64,000 bases of DNA from contig JBGAUW010000006.1 in the NCBI GenBank assembly GCA_044228435.1, positions 124,001 through 188,000 of the forward strand, in the 5' to 3' direction. This stretch comes from Bog-950 sp044228435. GTDB taxonomy: Bacteria > Bacteroidota > Bacteroidia > Chitinophagales > LD1. Both the position numbers and the translations under genes were made by a program. This document shows positions 52,269 to 61,134 of this stretch, in pieces. Position 1 is the first letter of the stretch; every line of letters begins with the position of its first letter. A model generated the notes under the pieces. It was not told the origin of the DNA and made no database searches. It saw nothing but the letters and a program-made list of their open reading frames with translations.

Positions 52269-54191
52269 CTATTTACCCGCCTTCACAAATGTTTTTACAA
52301 GCGGTTGTTTATTTACATTAACCGACAAACGATAAACACCGGGCAACAGAGTCCGGGTATTAATAGTTAGCACTTCGCTGCCTTGTTTAACCTGCACAGG
52401 CAACTGCATTACAACCTGGCCAAGTGTATTAATCACCTTTACTTCTGCATTACGGTTTTTCGCACTTTCAACCCTCAATTGCAATTCGTCAATTACGGGA
52501 TTAGGGTAGATACTATAGTCAAAAACGAATGCACCTTCATGCACCACTTTATTATCTTTTGAAAGCAACCAAATATCAGGATCAAACTGTATACTATCAA
52601 TCACATAGGGAAACGCTAACTCGAAGGTTTGCCCGTAAAACATATTATCTAAAACGATTGTTGAATCTACCCCCGCGCTAAAAACTTTAACGGGCACAGG
52701 CATTTCGAAAAAGGAAATAGAATTAGGGTCGGAAGTAGTTTGTGTGAGCCGGACAGCTAACCTGTTATCAAAATTTTGCGACCAATTTACTGTATAAGAA
52801 GGGTAGCCGCTACCGTAAATCCATTGTTCGAAAAACCGGTTTAAGTTTTTACCGCTGGCGGCCTCCATATGATTTTTGAAATCGCCGGTAGTAGCAAAGG
52901 AATAAGACAATACACTATCGGTCAGGTAATTTTTTAAGCCTTTATAAAAGATGCTATCGCCCAGAACAAAACGTAACATGTGTATAGCCATAGCGCCCTT
53001 CGCATAACTTAAACGACCACTAAAAATACGCCCCACACTTGTTGTATCATCACACCATACCGAACCAGTTGGAGCGGAGGAAGCAGAATTACGGGTTCCG
53101 GTTTTGGAAGCCATATAATATTGAGGCTGCAAGTGTTCGTAGCTAAGTATTGAGAGATACGTAGCAAAGCCCTCGTTAAGCCAAATATCCTGCCAGCTTG
53201 CACAGGTTATTTTGTCGCCGAACCAATGATGCGCCAACTCATGTGCCATCAATTCAAAACTAAAATTAGTTACAAACGTCATTGTCTGATGTTCCATTCC
53301 TCCACCCCAGCCAAACTCTGCCATACCATACTTTTCGGCGCTAAACGGGTAAATAGTAAACAGCGAATCGAACAACTGCATCATGCCAATAATGTTTGGC
53401 GTTTGAGATTGCGCCGTTGCTAAATGCTCGGGGTATACATAATTAAGCACTGGAAGCGTATCGTTACCCTGAGGAACGTAATCGGTGTAAACAGCATAGT
53501 TGGTTACGGCAAAGCAAACCAGATAAGCTGCAATTGGATACCGGTGTTTCCAATGGTAAACTTTACTATTGCCAATAGAAATTTCACTTATCAGCAAACC
53601 GTTGCTTGCAACCCGATAAGCGGCTGGTGTGGTAACTATCACATCCAGCGAATCAATTTTATCGGCCAGGTTTTGTTTGCAGGGCCACCAATCTTTAGCG
53701 CCGTAAGGCTCCGAAAGGGTCCAAATAACAGGAACACTATCATGCTGAATCTGGACAAAGGAGCCAAAACCATTACCACCTGCGGGTACACCCTGATAAA
53801 ATATTTTTATAGAATCAACAATGCCCGCTAAAAGAACGCTGTTAAAATTTACATGTACTATATCTGCCGTATGGCTGTATCCAAGCTTTATTCCATTATA
53901 TATAATACTATCCACTTTTAACGAATCGCTTAAATCCAACTCAAGGCTTATTATGTCCCTATCGGGTATAAAATGCATAGTAACCGCTCCGCTTATGTAT
54001 TTAATCGCCGGGTCGGCATTCAGTTCTAATCTGGTATAGGTAATATTGTAATTGCCAGTTGCAGCGCGGTCGGCTTTATGTATATGCATAAACGCCTTTT
54101 GTTCGCCTTCGGCAATTTGGGCCGTGCCAAACTGGGCATTGCTGCACATAGCAACAAGCAGTAAAACCAAAAGCATATAGCCTTTTAACAT
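52269..54191 (-). CDS. M1 family metallopeptidase with T9SS type A sorting domain
   Basis: The 640-residue secreted peptidase has a signal peptide (MLKGYMLLVLLLVAMCSNAQ), an N-terminal beta domain with WWPCKQNLADKIDSLDV, the exopeptidase loop GGGMEHQTM near 297, the zinc motif HELAH (317-321) and the third ligand E340 in NEGFATY. A downstream YAKGAMAIHMLRFVLGD segment is also typical. The C-terminus YSIYPNPVIDELQLRV to FVKAGK is a T9SS sorting domain. It probably cleaves peptides outside the cell. All zinc ligands are present. It is followed by a possible small ORF and then the copper-type operon promoter. Confidence 0.93.
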   Translation of the reverse strand: MLKGYMLLVLLLVAMCSNAQFGTAQIAEGEQKAFMHIHKADRAATGNYNITYTRLELNADPAIKYISGAVTMHFIPDRDIISLELDLSDSLKVDSIIYNGIKLGYSHTADIVHVNFNSVLLAGIVDSIKIFYQGVPAGGNGFGSFVQIQHDSVPVIWTLSEPYGAKDWWPCKQNLADKIDSLDVIVTTPAAYRVASNGLLISEISIGNSKVYHWKHRYPIAAYLVCFAVTNYAVYTDYVPQGNDTLPVLNYVYPEHLATAQSQTPNIIGMMQLFDSLFTIYPFSAEKYGMAEFGWGGGMEHQTMTFVTNFSFELMAHELAHHWFGDKITCASWQDIWLNEGFATYLSILSYEHLQPQYYMASKTGTRNSASSAPTGSVWCDDTTSVGRIFSGRLSYAKGAMAIHMLRFVLGDSIFYKGLKNYLTDSVLSYSFATTGDFKNHMEAASGKNLNRFFEQWIYGSGYPSYTVNWSQNFDNRLAVRLTQTTSDPNSISFFEMPVPVKVFSAGVDSTIVLDNMFYGQTFELAFPYVIDSIQFDPDIWLLSKDNKVVHEGAFVFDYSIYPNPVIDELQLRVESAKNRNAEVKVINTLGQVVMQLPVQVKQGSEVLTINTRTLLPGVYRLSVNVNKQPLVKTFVKAGK

Positions 54192-54298
54192 ACTAACGAA
54201 GATAGATAAATGCCCCTATTGGTTGCCAAAAGGTTTTATTTTTTACCATTGTTTAGAAAGTTTAAATACGCTATGCCACGGCCTGCTATATTTGGCAT

Positions 54299-54622
54299 GT
54301 GATAGAGCCACTAACACCTACTACCATAAACGAAACCTGCGAACGCTGTGGCATCGCCTTTGAATGTAAAGCTGACGATATTAAAGCGTGCCACTGCAGC
54401 AGCATAACCTTAACCGCCAGCGAGCAAAAGTATATAGCCCTAAAGTTTAGCAACTGCCTTTGTAAAAACTGCCTTAGCAGCGTTAAAGAAGAATACGAAA
54501 AAATGCCCGCATATTATTTTGAAAACGGCCTGCTGGTAATGACAGAAAAATATCATTTAGAGCGCGGCTTTTGTTGCAAAAATAACTGCAGGCATTGTCC
54601 GTATAAATACAAAGCAAGATAA
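54299..54622 (+). CDS. Cysteine-rich CWC protein fused to a DUF5522 domain
   Basis: The 107-residue protein starts at GTG 54299; no ATG is available before residue 68. The N-terminal half has CERCGIAFECKADDIKACHC and later CLCKNCL, the Cys-rich CWC pattern. The C-terminal half YYFENGLLVMTEKYHLERG with CCKNNCRHCPYKY is the DUF5522 pattern. In many Bacteroidota these are separate small proteins. Eleven to twelve Cys suggest metal or Fe-S binding. It has no signal peptide, so it is cytoplasmic. It is convergent with the lipoprotein gene at 54785, with a palindromic repeat between. Confidence 0.8.
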   Translation: MIEPLTPTTINETCERCGIAFECKADDIKACHCSSITLTASEQKYIALKFSNCLCKNCLSSVKEEYEKMPAYYFENGLLVMTEKYHLERGFCCKNNCRHCPYKYKAR

Positions 54623-54676
54623 AACTGCTAGCGCAATCAAGTTGTGTAGCAGTTTGAAATTAAAACCCAAAAGCCG

Positions 54677-54742
54677 ATGTCATCCTGAGCGGAGTCGAAG
54701 GATTTCTAATAGAATATGGTTCGACTCCGCTCACCATGACAT
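54677..54742. repeat. Inverted repeat of the ATGTCATCCTGAGCGGAGTC type
   Basis: ATGTCATCCTGAGCGGAGTC with GAA is followed, after a short spacer, by TTCGACTCCGCTCACCATGA with CAT, a nearly perfect inverted copy. This motif is widespread between genes in Bacteroidota genomes as I recall. Here it sits between two convergent genes and could act as a bidirectional terminator. Confidence 0.75.
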
Positions 54743-54784
54743 TTTGCTTTTAGAGAATCAAAATTCAAACTGATACACAACCTC

Positions 54785-55357
54785 CTATTGCACTACCACA
54801 TTAAACTCCACTTCCATATCTGTATCGCCGGGTGTTTCGGTACCATCTTTAACACCGGGCTGGTGGCGTAACACCACATGGGCCTGTCCGTTGCCGGCTG
54901 CTCCCGTGCGCCAGTAGGTTTGTAAGCCTACAGGTAGGTTGTTGTCGTCAAAATCGATATAGGTAAATGTAAGTGCCACATTATGGGCATGCATAGCTAT
55001 TAAGTGCTCGTTCTTTTCTTTTTCAATTTCGCCGGTAACATCCTGCGCAGGGCTAACAGCCTCGTTTAAAAATTGCAGTTCGGCCTTATAGGTTTTATTG
55101 CTTTGCAGTTTTATGGTGTCAAACTGCTCGGGCACGCCGTTATTATCAGCATCTTTAAACTGGTAAACATAAGCTACGGCACCGGTAGCAGAATCTTTAA
55201 AGGTAACTTTAAGCGAGGTAATTATCTCCTCCTCTCCTACGCATTCTGCATCATCGGGGTGGCGCTCGCATTTAGGCTTGCAGGCATTAAGCGCCAGAAG
55301 CATTAAAAAAGTAAGACTAAGAATAACGGTGCTTGTTGTTTTCGATGTTGTTGTCAT
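54785..55357 (-). CDS. Lipoprotein accompanying a TonB receptor, probable metal uptake partner
   Basis: The 190-residue lipoprotein has a signal ending LALNAC. The mature part starts KPKCERHPDDAEC and then has beta-rich segments: LKVTFKDSATGAVAYVYQFKD, NGVPEQFDTIKL, YKAELQFLNE and HLIAMHAHNVALTFTYIDFDD, ending in a TDMEVEFNVVVQ strand. Such proteins often follow TonB receptors in Bacteroidota, where they are described as type 1 periplasmic binding fold-like. His and Cys residues would fit metal binding. It starts 39 bp after the receptor gene and is the last gene of that operon. Confidence 0.75.
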   Translation of the reverse strand: MTTTSKTTSTVILSLTFLMLLALNACKPKCERHPDDAECVGEEEIITSLKVTFKDSATGAVAYVYQFKDADNNGVPEQFDTIKLQSNKTYKAELQFLNEAVSPAQDVTGEIEKEKNEHLIAMHAHNVALTFTYIDFDDNNLPVGLQTYWRTGAAGNGQAHVVLRHQPGVKDGTETPGDTDMEVEFNVVVQ

Positions 55358-55396
55358 GGTATCTTATTAAGTGTTTTAAAATAGTTTGTCTAATAA

Positions 55397-57715
55397 TTAA
55401 TGTTCGGGTTTAAAAAACTCCCATTTAAGGCGTAAAGCGCAATTAATGCCGCGCGCATCGGCGTAATAACGAAACCGGTCCAAATAATCGCGGTATTTAT
55501 AGTTGGCCGCGTTATCCAGGTTTATACCCAGCGAAAACTTATTGAGGCCAAAATCAAAGTTTAAGCCCGCCTCAAAGTTTAGCAACCAATAGGCCGGCGG
55601 TGGCGGGGCGTAATCGTTAGTTTGAGCAGGCAAAAAAGTTTGCCTAAGCACGTTTACTACGTTGGCCCCGGCATATACCTCTTTTAGTTTTTTACCACTA
55701 ATAGCTGCAGTGTATCGCACACCATTCTCTAAACGTATAGGTGGCATTTGCTCCAGCCAATCTTTAGTATCGGTGTTGCGGGCAAACAGCAACGATGTTT
55801 TATTATAAAACACCAACCCTTTTTGCGGGTGCAGGCTAAAATCGATATCGGCGCCGCTTAGCAGGGCATTTTGCTGCACGTAGTTATACGATGGAAAGGC
55901 CCCGCGTATGGTGAGCCGCGGCGGCTGCACCGGTACTAAGTTTATAAAGTGCAGTATGTAGTTAGTATACACCTCCATATCCATTGTAAAAAAGGCAGAT
56001 TGATAATCGAGCGAGGCGCTTAGGTTAAAACTCTGCTCGGGTTTTAAAGTGCGGTTACCGGTTTCGTAAGTGGCAGCGCCATGGTGTACCCCATCGGCAA
56101 ACAATTCGTTGGGTGCAGGTGCGCGAAAGGCAGAGCCGAAATTCATTCGCCAACGGAAATTCTCTTTAGCATGATGCTCGAAGCCTATGTTGCCAGATGG
56201 TGCAAAAAACATAAGCGCCGTATCGAATTTATACGCTGTGTTGCGCACAAAATAATGCGCCCACTTATAATCAAAGCGCAGGCCACCTTCTACTTCAAAA
56301 TTATTTTTAGTCCAGCGCTCTACAGCAAATACGCCAGCACCAAGGCTCCATAGGTCGGGTATAAAGTAACCATGCTTAATATTGTTGGTTTGCGTTACTC
56401 CGCTTACACCAAACGTGCCCGATAAATTTTTTACCGGTTTATGCCGCCACTCAAAATCGGCATTTATGGTTTGTATTTGAAAATAGAAACCGGGCCGGTT
56501 CTTATCCTGCTGATAAAAGTGAGGGATGTCGTACTCGCTGCGCACATTGTTTTGCCAGGCGAGTTGTACTGAAAAATCGCCCGCCTTTTGCGATTGATAG
56601 TAGCCCCTTAGCTTAGCCAAATTGTGCACCACCTTTTGATAGGGCTTGCCTATACTGTACGTAAAGCCTGCAGCAGTTGCCGGATTTTGCCGCTTTATCG
56701 ATTCCAGTAAATCGGCCAGGTTGCCCACGTGCGCAGCACCCAATATACCTATGCGCGATTGAAACCGGGAGTAAAATGCCTCTACCCCATACTTCGATTT
56801 TTTATACCCCAGCGCTGCCGAAAAATTACCTTCTTCTATACCGGTATTACCCAACCAATAATCAGGCGCACGACTGTTGCCACCCTTACGGTAAGTACCC
56901 TGCACTCGCCAGCTTAGTGCCGGCACCCTATGGTTGCAGCCTTCCAGCATAGCCGAAAGATTACCCTCTGCATTATTACTAAAGGCCGCCAGGTTAACTT
57001 CGCCACCTATGCCATGCCGCGTGGGCAAAGGGTCCGGGTCTACCAATATTACGCCGCCAATAGCATCGCTACCGTATCTTAGCGAGTTAGCGCCCTTTAC
57101 TACCGTAATTTTTTTTGCTGCAAAAGGATCAATCTCCGGTGCATGTTCGCTGCCCCATTGCTGCCCCTCTAAACGCACCCCATTGCTAAGTATAAGCACG
57201 CGGTTACTGTGCAGACCATGTATTACCGGTTTTGATATAGTAGCACCGGTGCTTAGCGAATAAATACCCGGCACCTTCTCCAGCGCTTTGCTTAACGATA
57301 ATCCGCGTAGCTCATCCAGCTTTTTACTTTCAATGGTAACCGCGCTTTGGGTTTGGTGGCTCTCTTTTTTAGCGCCTGTTATCTGCACTTCGCTCAGTTC
57401 ACTTTCGCGGTGGTTCAGCTTAATTTTTAAAACGGTATCGCGCTGCAAATCCAGTTCTATAAACTGCGTATTACAGCCAATGTGCGATATGGCGAGGGTA
57501 TAACGGCCGGCACAAAGGCCGGTAAACTGAAACTTGCCAACAGCATCGGCATAAGCACTCTGCTGAGTTTCTTTAATTACCACAGTTGCCTCGTCCAGTG
57601 CGTTAACACTATTGGCATCCATTACGCGCCCTTTTATAACCAGGCTGCAACTTTGCGCCCAACTACCCGTAGCCCCTGCGCATAACGCACACAGGCACAG
57701 TATTATTACTCTCAT
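55397..57715 (-). CDS. TonB-dependent receptor, probable metal importer
   Basis: The 772-residue outer-membrane protein has a signal peptide ending GSWAQ, a CarboxypepD_reg-like domain (about residues 25-110: IKGRVMDANSVNALDEATVV, GKFQFTGLCAGRYTLAISH), a plug (KALEKVPGIYSLSTG, IHGLHSNRVLILSNGVRLEG, ITVVKGANSLRYGSDAIGG) and a 22-strand-type barrel ending in an aromatic-rich KWEFFKPEH. HGLHSNRV and EHAPEIDPF resemble the zinc or heme receptor group. The neighbours (a His/Cys-rich protein before, a lipoprotein after) suggest zinc or copper; haem is less likely. Energy would come from TonB-ExbBD outside the window. Confidence 0.9.
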   Translation of the reverse strand: MRVIILCLCALCAGATGSWAQSCSLVIKGRVMDANSVNALDEATVVIKETQQSAYADAVGKFQFTGLCAGRYTLAISHIGCNTQFIELDLQRDTVLKIKLNHRESELSEVQITGAKKESHQTQSAVTIESKKLDELRGLSLSKALEKVPGIYSLSTGATISKPVIHGLHSNRVLILSNGVRLEGQQWGSEHAPEIDPFAAKKITVVKGANSLRYGSDAIGGVILVDPDPLPTRHGIGGEVNLAAFSNNAEGNLSAMLEGCNHRVPALSWRVQGTYRKGGNSRAPDYWLGNTGIEEGNFSAALGYKKSKYGVEAFYSRFQSRIGILGAAHVGNLADLLESIKRQNPATAAGFTYSIGKPYQKVVHNLAKLRGYYQSQKAGDFSVQLAWQNNVRSEYDIPHFYQQDKNRPGFYFQIQTINADFEWRHKPVKNLSGTFGVSGVTQTNNIKHGYFIPDLWSLGAGVFAVERWTKNNFEVEGGLRFDYKWAHYFVRNTAYKFDTALMFFAPSGNIGFEHHAKENFRWRMNFGSAFRAPAPNELFADGVHHGAATYETGNRTLKPEQSFNLSASLDYQSAFFTMDMEVYTNYILHFINLVPVQPPRLTIRGAFPSYNYVQQNALLSGADIDFSLHPQKGLVFYNKTSLLFARNTDTKDWLEQMPPIRLENGVRYTAAISGKKLKEVYAGANVVNVLRQTFLPAQTNDYAPPPPAYWLLNFEAGLNFDFGLNKFSLGINLDNAANYKYRDYLDRFRYYADARGINCALRLKWEFFKPEH

Positions 57716-57789
57716 TAGTAAGCCCTCTGTTTTGAAAAATTAAATATTAGCTAACCAGGATTGATCCCTGTTAACCTTTGCCTTAATGG

Positions 57790-58116
57790 TTAGGCCAATG
57801 CGGGTGGGCCGCGAAGGAAGGCAGAAGATAGTTGTAACTTTACAACCGGTGAAGTATAACCGAAATAAAGTTCGGTTAAAAGAGTTGCTTGTGCCGAACA
57901 TCCGATAAAGGCTATCGCATCATCCAGCACCGAGATATCAAACTTGCAAATGTCGCAGTGGCCGTGGTGGGCCTGGTCGTGCAGGTGGTTTTCGCAGTGC
58001 TCGTGCACCTCGTGAAAAGCAAACAGGTAGTGCACCTCTTTAACCGATACCGTAAACACAACCGCCATAGCAAAAACAATGGCCAGCGTTTTACGAAAAA
58101 GGTTAATGCGTTTCAT
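57790..58116 (-). CDS. Small His/Cys-rich membrane or secreted protein, DUF2946-like
   Basis: The 108-residue protein has a hydrophobic N-terminus (KTLAIVFAMAVVFTVSV), then the metal-rich segment HEVHEHCENHLHDQAHHGHC with DICKF, then a hydrophobic stretch and the end LRGPPALA. The RGPPA end with an earlier CxxC-like pair recalls DUF2946 proteins found near metal-uptake receptors. About eight His and three Cys within 30 residues argue for binding of zinc or copper. It is the first gene before the TonB receptor, 74 bp upstream. An exact -7 box lies only 7 bp before the ATG, so the transcript may be leaderless. Confidence 0.8.
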   Translation of the reverse strand: MKRINLFRKTLAIVFAMAVVFTVSVKEVHYLFAFHEVHEHCENHLHDQAHHGHCDICKFDISVLDDAIAFIGCSAQATLLTELYFGYTSPVVKLQLSSAFLRGPPALA

Positions 58117-58122
58117 TTACCG

Positions 58123-58130
58123 CAAAAATA
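58123..58130 (-). promoter_or_regulatory. Candidate -7 box of the TonB operon
   Basis: TATTTTTG on the minus strand matches TAnnTTTG exactly. The nearest TTTG upstream is only 15 bases away, so the -33 box is weak. Transcription would start at or next to the ATG at 58116. Confidence 0.35.
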
Positions 58131-58154
58131 ATACTTTCAGCTTATCAAATTGTT

Positions 58155-58652
58155 ATGAAACGAGAATTAATACTTATCCGCCATATTAAATCTGCATGGG
58201 GCGATTTATCGTTACCCGATTTTGAACGCCCTATTAAAAAAAGCCGTGCAACCGACGCTGAAAAGATGGCAAAAACGTTATCGAACCTTGGATTGAAACC
58301 CGATTTAATCCTCTGCTCTCCGGCTAAACGAACCAAGCAAACTGTAGAATGCTTTTGCACGGGATTAACATACGACTACAACCGTATCCAGTTCGACCAG
58401 CGCTTATATGAATCGAGCGCGCAGGATTATTTGAGCGTAATACGCGAAACCAGTGCTGCCATAGAAACGCTGGTGGTTGTGGGCCATAATCCCTCCATTA
58501 CCGATTTTGCCAACTTGTTTGCACGCCCCCGCATTGAAGAAGTGCCCACTACCGGTGTAATTTGGTTAGAATTTGATAGTGCCGATTGGGAATTGTATAC
58601 CACCACACCAGCCAGCCTGCACCACTTTTTAACCCCCGAAAAACCGGAATAG
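58155..58652 (+). CDS. SixA-like histidine phosphatase family protein
   Basis: The 165-residue cytoplasmic protein has the branch-1 histidine phosphatase motifs: LILIRHIKSAWGD at residues 5-17, where RH holds the catalytic His; LILCSPAKRTKQT near 52; LYESSAQDYLSVIRET; and VVVGHNPSITDFANLF with the second His. This is the SixA-type short form. In E. coli SixA acts on phosphohistidine of the PtsN branch; the target here is unknown. It is divergent from the His/Cys-rich gene with only 38 bp between. Confidence 0.9.
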   Translation: MKRELILIRHIKSAWGDLSLPDFERPIKKSRATDAEKMAKTLSNLGLKPDLILCSPAKRTKQTVECFCTGLTYDYNRIQFDQRLYESSAQDYLSVIRETSAAIETLVVVGHNPSITDFANLFARPRIEEVPTTGVIWLEFDSADWELYTTTPASLHHFLTPEKPE

Positions 58653-58746
58653 AACAGGCGTGCCCGTTACACCAAATCCTATCGGCAACAGGCCATTTGC
58701 CGGCTATCCGGCAATAAAACCATGCCTTTGGCGTTAAGTTATTGCA

Positions 58747-58875
58747 ATGAAAGCCCTTAAATCTCTTTTTCTGCTTACCCTTAGCACTTGCCTGCTTTTT
58801 TGCAGTAGCTGCATGGTAAAACACGACTGCCGCGGGCACCTAAAACACAAGCTGCCCAACGGCATTTGGATGTAA
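58747..58875 (+). CDS. 42-residue lipoprotein-type peptide
   Basis: ATG 58747 opens a frame coding MKALKSLFLLTLSTCLLFCSSC, followed by MVKHDCRGHLKHKLPNGIWM and a stop at 58875. The N-terminus is a typical lipoprotein signal with lipobox LFCSSC. The mature part is only about 20 residues, basic, with Cys and three His. The combination of a good signal and a short KHDCRGH segment makes a real gene likely. The function is unknown. It lies between the SixA-like gene and ppk1 on the same strand. Confidence 0.65.
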   Translation: MKALKSLFLLTLSTCLLFCSSCMVKHDCRGHLKHKLPNGIWM

Positions 58876-58954
58876 AGCCTGCGTTAAATATTTGTTTCTT
58901 TAGTATTAATCATTTCTAAGTGTAGGGCTTTATTTTATATTAGCCTACAGAGTT

Positions 58955-60991
58955 ATGGCAAAGAACAGGCTGATAAACAGAGAAGTAAGTTGGTTAAGCT
59001 TTAATGAGCGTGTATTGCAGGAAGCGAACGATAGCAGCGTGCCAGTGCTTGAACGGCTTCGCTTTTTAGGCATTTTTTCGAATAACCAGGATGAATTTTT
59101 TCGCGTTCGGGTAGCTACTGTGCGACGCCTTGCAGCTTTGGGCAAACGGTCTAAAAGTGTTTATCATAACAAACCCCAAAAAGTATTACAGCAGGTACAT
59201 GATGTGGTGGTAAACCAGGGCAAATGGTTTGATGAGATTTTTAACGATGTACAACAGGAGCTAAAACGCAATAAGGTTTTTATCATCAACGAAACCCAGC
59301 TTACAAAAGCACAGGGCGCTTTTGTAAAAAACTATTTTGATGAGAATGTTCGACCAGCCCTGGTGCCTATTATGCTTAACCAGGTTAAGCAGTTTCCGTA
59401 CCTGCGCGATAAGGTAATTTACCTGGCTATTAAGTTAAGTAACGGCAAGAGCAAACAATTTTCGCTGCTCGAAATTCCGGCAGAGAGTACCGACCGGTTT
59501 GTAATACTCCCATCTCATAATCAAAACCAGTATATCATTCTGCTGGATGATATCATCCGCTATAACCTGCCAGAGGTTTTCTCTACTTTTCATTTTAAAA
59601 CAATCGAATCGTTTACTATTAAAGTAACCCGCGATGCAGAACTGGATATAGATAACGATGTATCGCAAAGTTTTATCGATAAAATATCGAAGGGGGTAAA
59701 GGCGCGACAAAAAGGAAGCCCGGTTCGTTTTGTTTACGACAATAATATTTCGCGCGACCTACTTGATTTTTTGAAGACGAAGATGAAGCTACAGGATTTA
59801 AACAACCTGATACCGGGCGGGCGCTACCATAACTTTAAAGATTTTATGAACTTTCCGGTAGTGAGGGCCAAAAACCTGCTATACGAAAAACAAAAACCGC
59901 TTTCGCATCCTCTATTGCCTTTTAATAAAAGCTACTTTGAGGTTTTGAAAAAGCAGGATGTAATGCTGCACTATCCCTACCAGAGCTTTTCGCATTTTAT
60001 TGAATTATTACGCGAGGCCGCCATTGACCCTAACGTAAAAAGCATAAAGATTACCCTATACCGCGTAGCCAGAACCAGCAAAGTGATTAACGCACTTATA
60101 AATGCGGCCAAAAACGGCAAGCAGGTAATTGCTGTGGTAGAGGTGCAGGCCCGCTTTGATGAAGAAGCCAATATACGTTGGGCAAGGCAATTGCAGGATG
60201 AAGGTATACAAGTTATATACGGTGTATCGGGCTTAAAAGTACACAGTAAACTATGCCTGATATCGCGCACCGAAAATGGCAAAAACGTGCGCTATACAAA
60301 TATTACTACCGGTAATTACAACGAGTCTACATCGCTGGTGTATAGCGATGACGCCTTATTTACGGCCGATACCAAAATAACCAACGAGGTTGAACATATT
60401 TTTGAATTTTTTGAGCGCAACTACAAGGTACATGCTTTTAAGCACCTAATATTATCGCCGCTAAGCACACGTAAAAAGTTTTTACGATTTATAGAAAACG
60501 AAGCCGATGCCGCACGGCGCGGAAAAGCTGCCAGCATATTTTTAAAAATGAATAGCCTGGTAGATGAAGAAATGATAGAGGCTTTATATAAAGCATCGAA
60601 GGCGGGGGTAAAAATAAGAGTGATTGTGCGCGGAATTTGCGCGCTTATTGCGGGCATTGAAGGCATGAGCGAAAATATAGAGGTAATAAGCATAATTGAT
60701 AAATACCTGGAGCACTCCCGTATAGTAATTTTTGAAAATGAAGGAGAGCCTTTATACTATTTCTCCTCGGCTGACTGGATGACCCGCAACCTTGATTCGC
60801 GTATTGAAGTAAGCTGCCCTATTTACGATAAACGCATACAAAAAGAGTTGCGCGATATAATGGAGATACAATGGAGCGACAACGTTAAGGCACGTGTAAT
60901 AGACCCCTTGCAACAAAACGATCATCGGGTTTCTACAAGCACTAAAAAGGTTCGTTCGCAGGAGGCCATATACAATTACCTGAAAAAATAA
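58955..60991 (+). CDS. ppk1: Polyphosphate kinase 1
   Basis: The 678-residue enzyme makes polyphosphate from ATP. The N-terminal domain starts LINREVSWLSFNERVLQEA, then FSNNQDEFFRVRVATVRRL. The catalytic phospholipase D-like domains carry the two conserved His: H430 in GLKVHSKLCLI and H587 in YLEHSRIVIF. YPYQSFSHFIELLREAA and KITLYRVARTSKVINAL are also typical. All expected motifs are present and length is normal. The exopolyphosphatase gene follows on the same strand after 143 bp. Confidence 0.97.
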   Translation: MAKNRLINREVSWLSFNERVLQEANDSSVPVLERLRFLGIFSNNQDEFFRVRVATVRRLAALGKRSKSVYHNKPQKVLQQVHDVVVNQGKWFDEIFNDVQQELKRNKVFIINETQLTKAQGAFVKNYFDENVRPALVPIMLNQVKQFPYLRDKVIYLAIKLSNGKSKQFSLLEIPAESTDRFVILPSHNQNQYIILLDDIIRYNLPEVFSTFHFKTIESFTIKVTRDAELDIDNDVSQSFIDKISKGVKARQKGSPVRFVYDNNISRDLLDFLKTKMKLQDLNNLIPGGRYHNFKDFMNFPVVRAKNLLYEKQKPLSHPLLPFNKSYFEVLKKQDVMLHYPYQSFSHFIELLREAAIDPNVKSIKITLYRVARTSKVINALINAAKNGKQVIAVVEVQARFDEEANIRWARQLQDEGIQVIYGVSGLKVHSKLCLISRTENGKNVRYTNITTGNYNESTSLVYSDDALFTADTKITNEVEHIFEFFERNYKVHAFKHLILSPLSTRKKFLRFIENEADAARRGKAASIFLKMNSLVDEEMIEALYKASKAGVKIRVIVRGICALIAGIEGMSENIEVISIIDKYLEHSRIVIFENEGEPLYYFSSADWMTRNLDSRIEVSCPIYDKRIQKELRDIMEIQWSDNVKARVIDPLQQNDHRVSTSTKKVRSQEAIYNYLKK

Positions 60992-61004
60992 GTACGGTTT
61001 TACC

Positions 61005-61097
61005 AGCAGTATATACTGCTATTATTTTTATACCGCTGCCAATGTTAAGGCATGGTTATCGTACGTCAACACACGGTTGAAAACTTACACCGTGTGT
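61005..61097 (+). other. Two hairpins between ppk1 and ppx
   Basis: A perfect 16-bp palindrome AGCAGTATATACTGCT (61005-61020) is followed by ATTATTTTTA and could end ppk1 transcription. A second stem, ACACACGGT with ACCGTGTGT (61069-61097, 11-nt loop), lies 37 bases upstream of the ppx start; it has no T run and may be a leader structure. Confidence 0.5.
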
Positions 61098-61134
61098 TTG
61101 TGCACCCCGAATTATTTTTATAAAAATTTACCTA

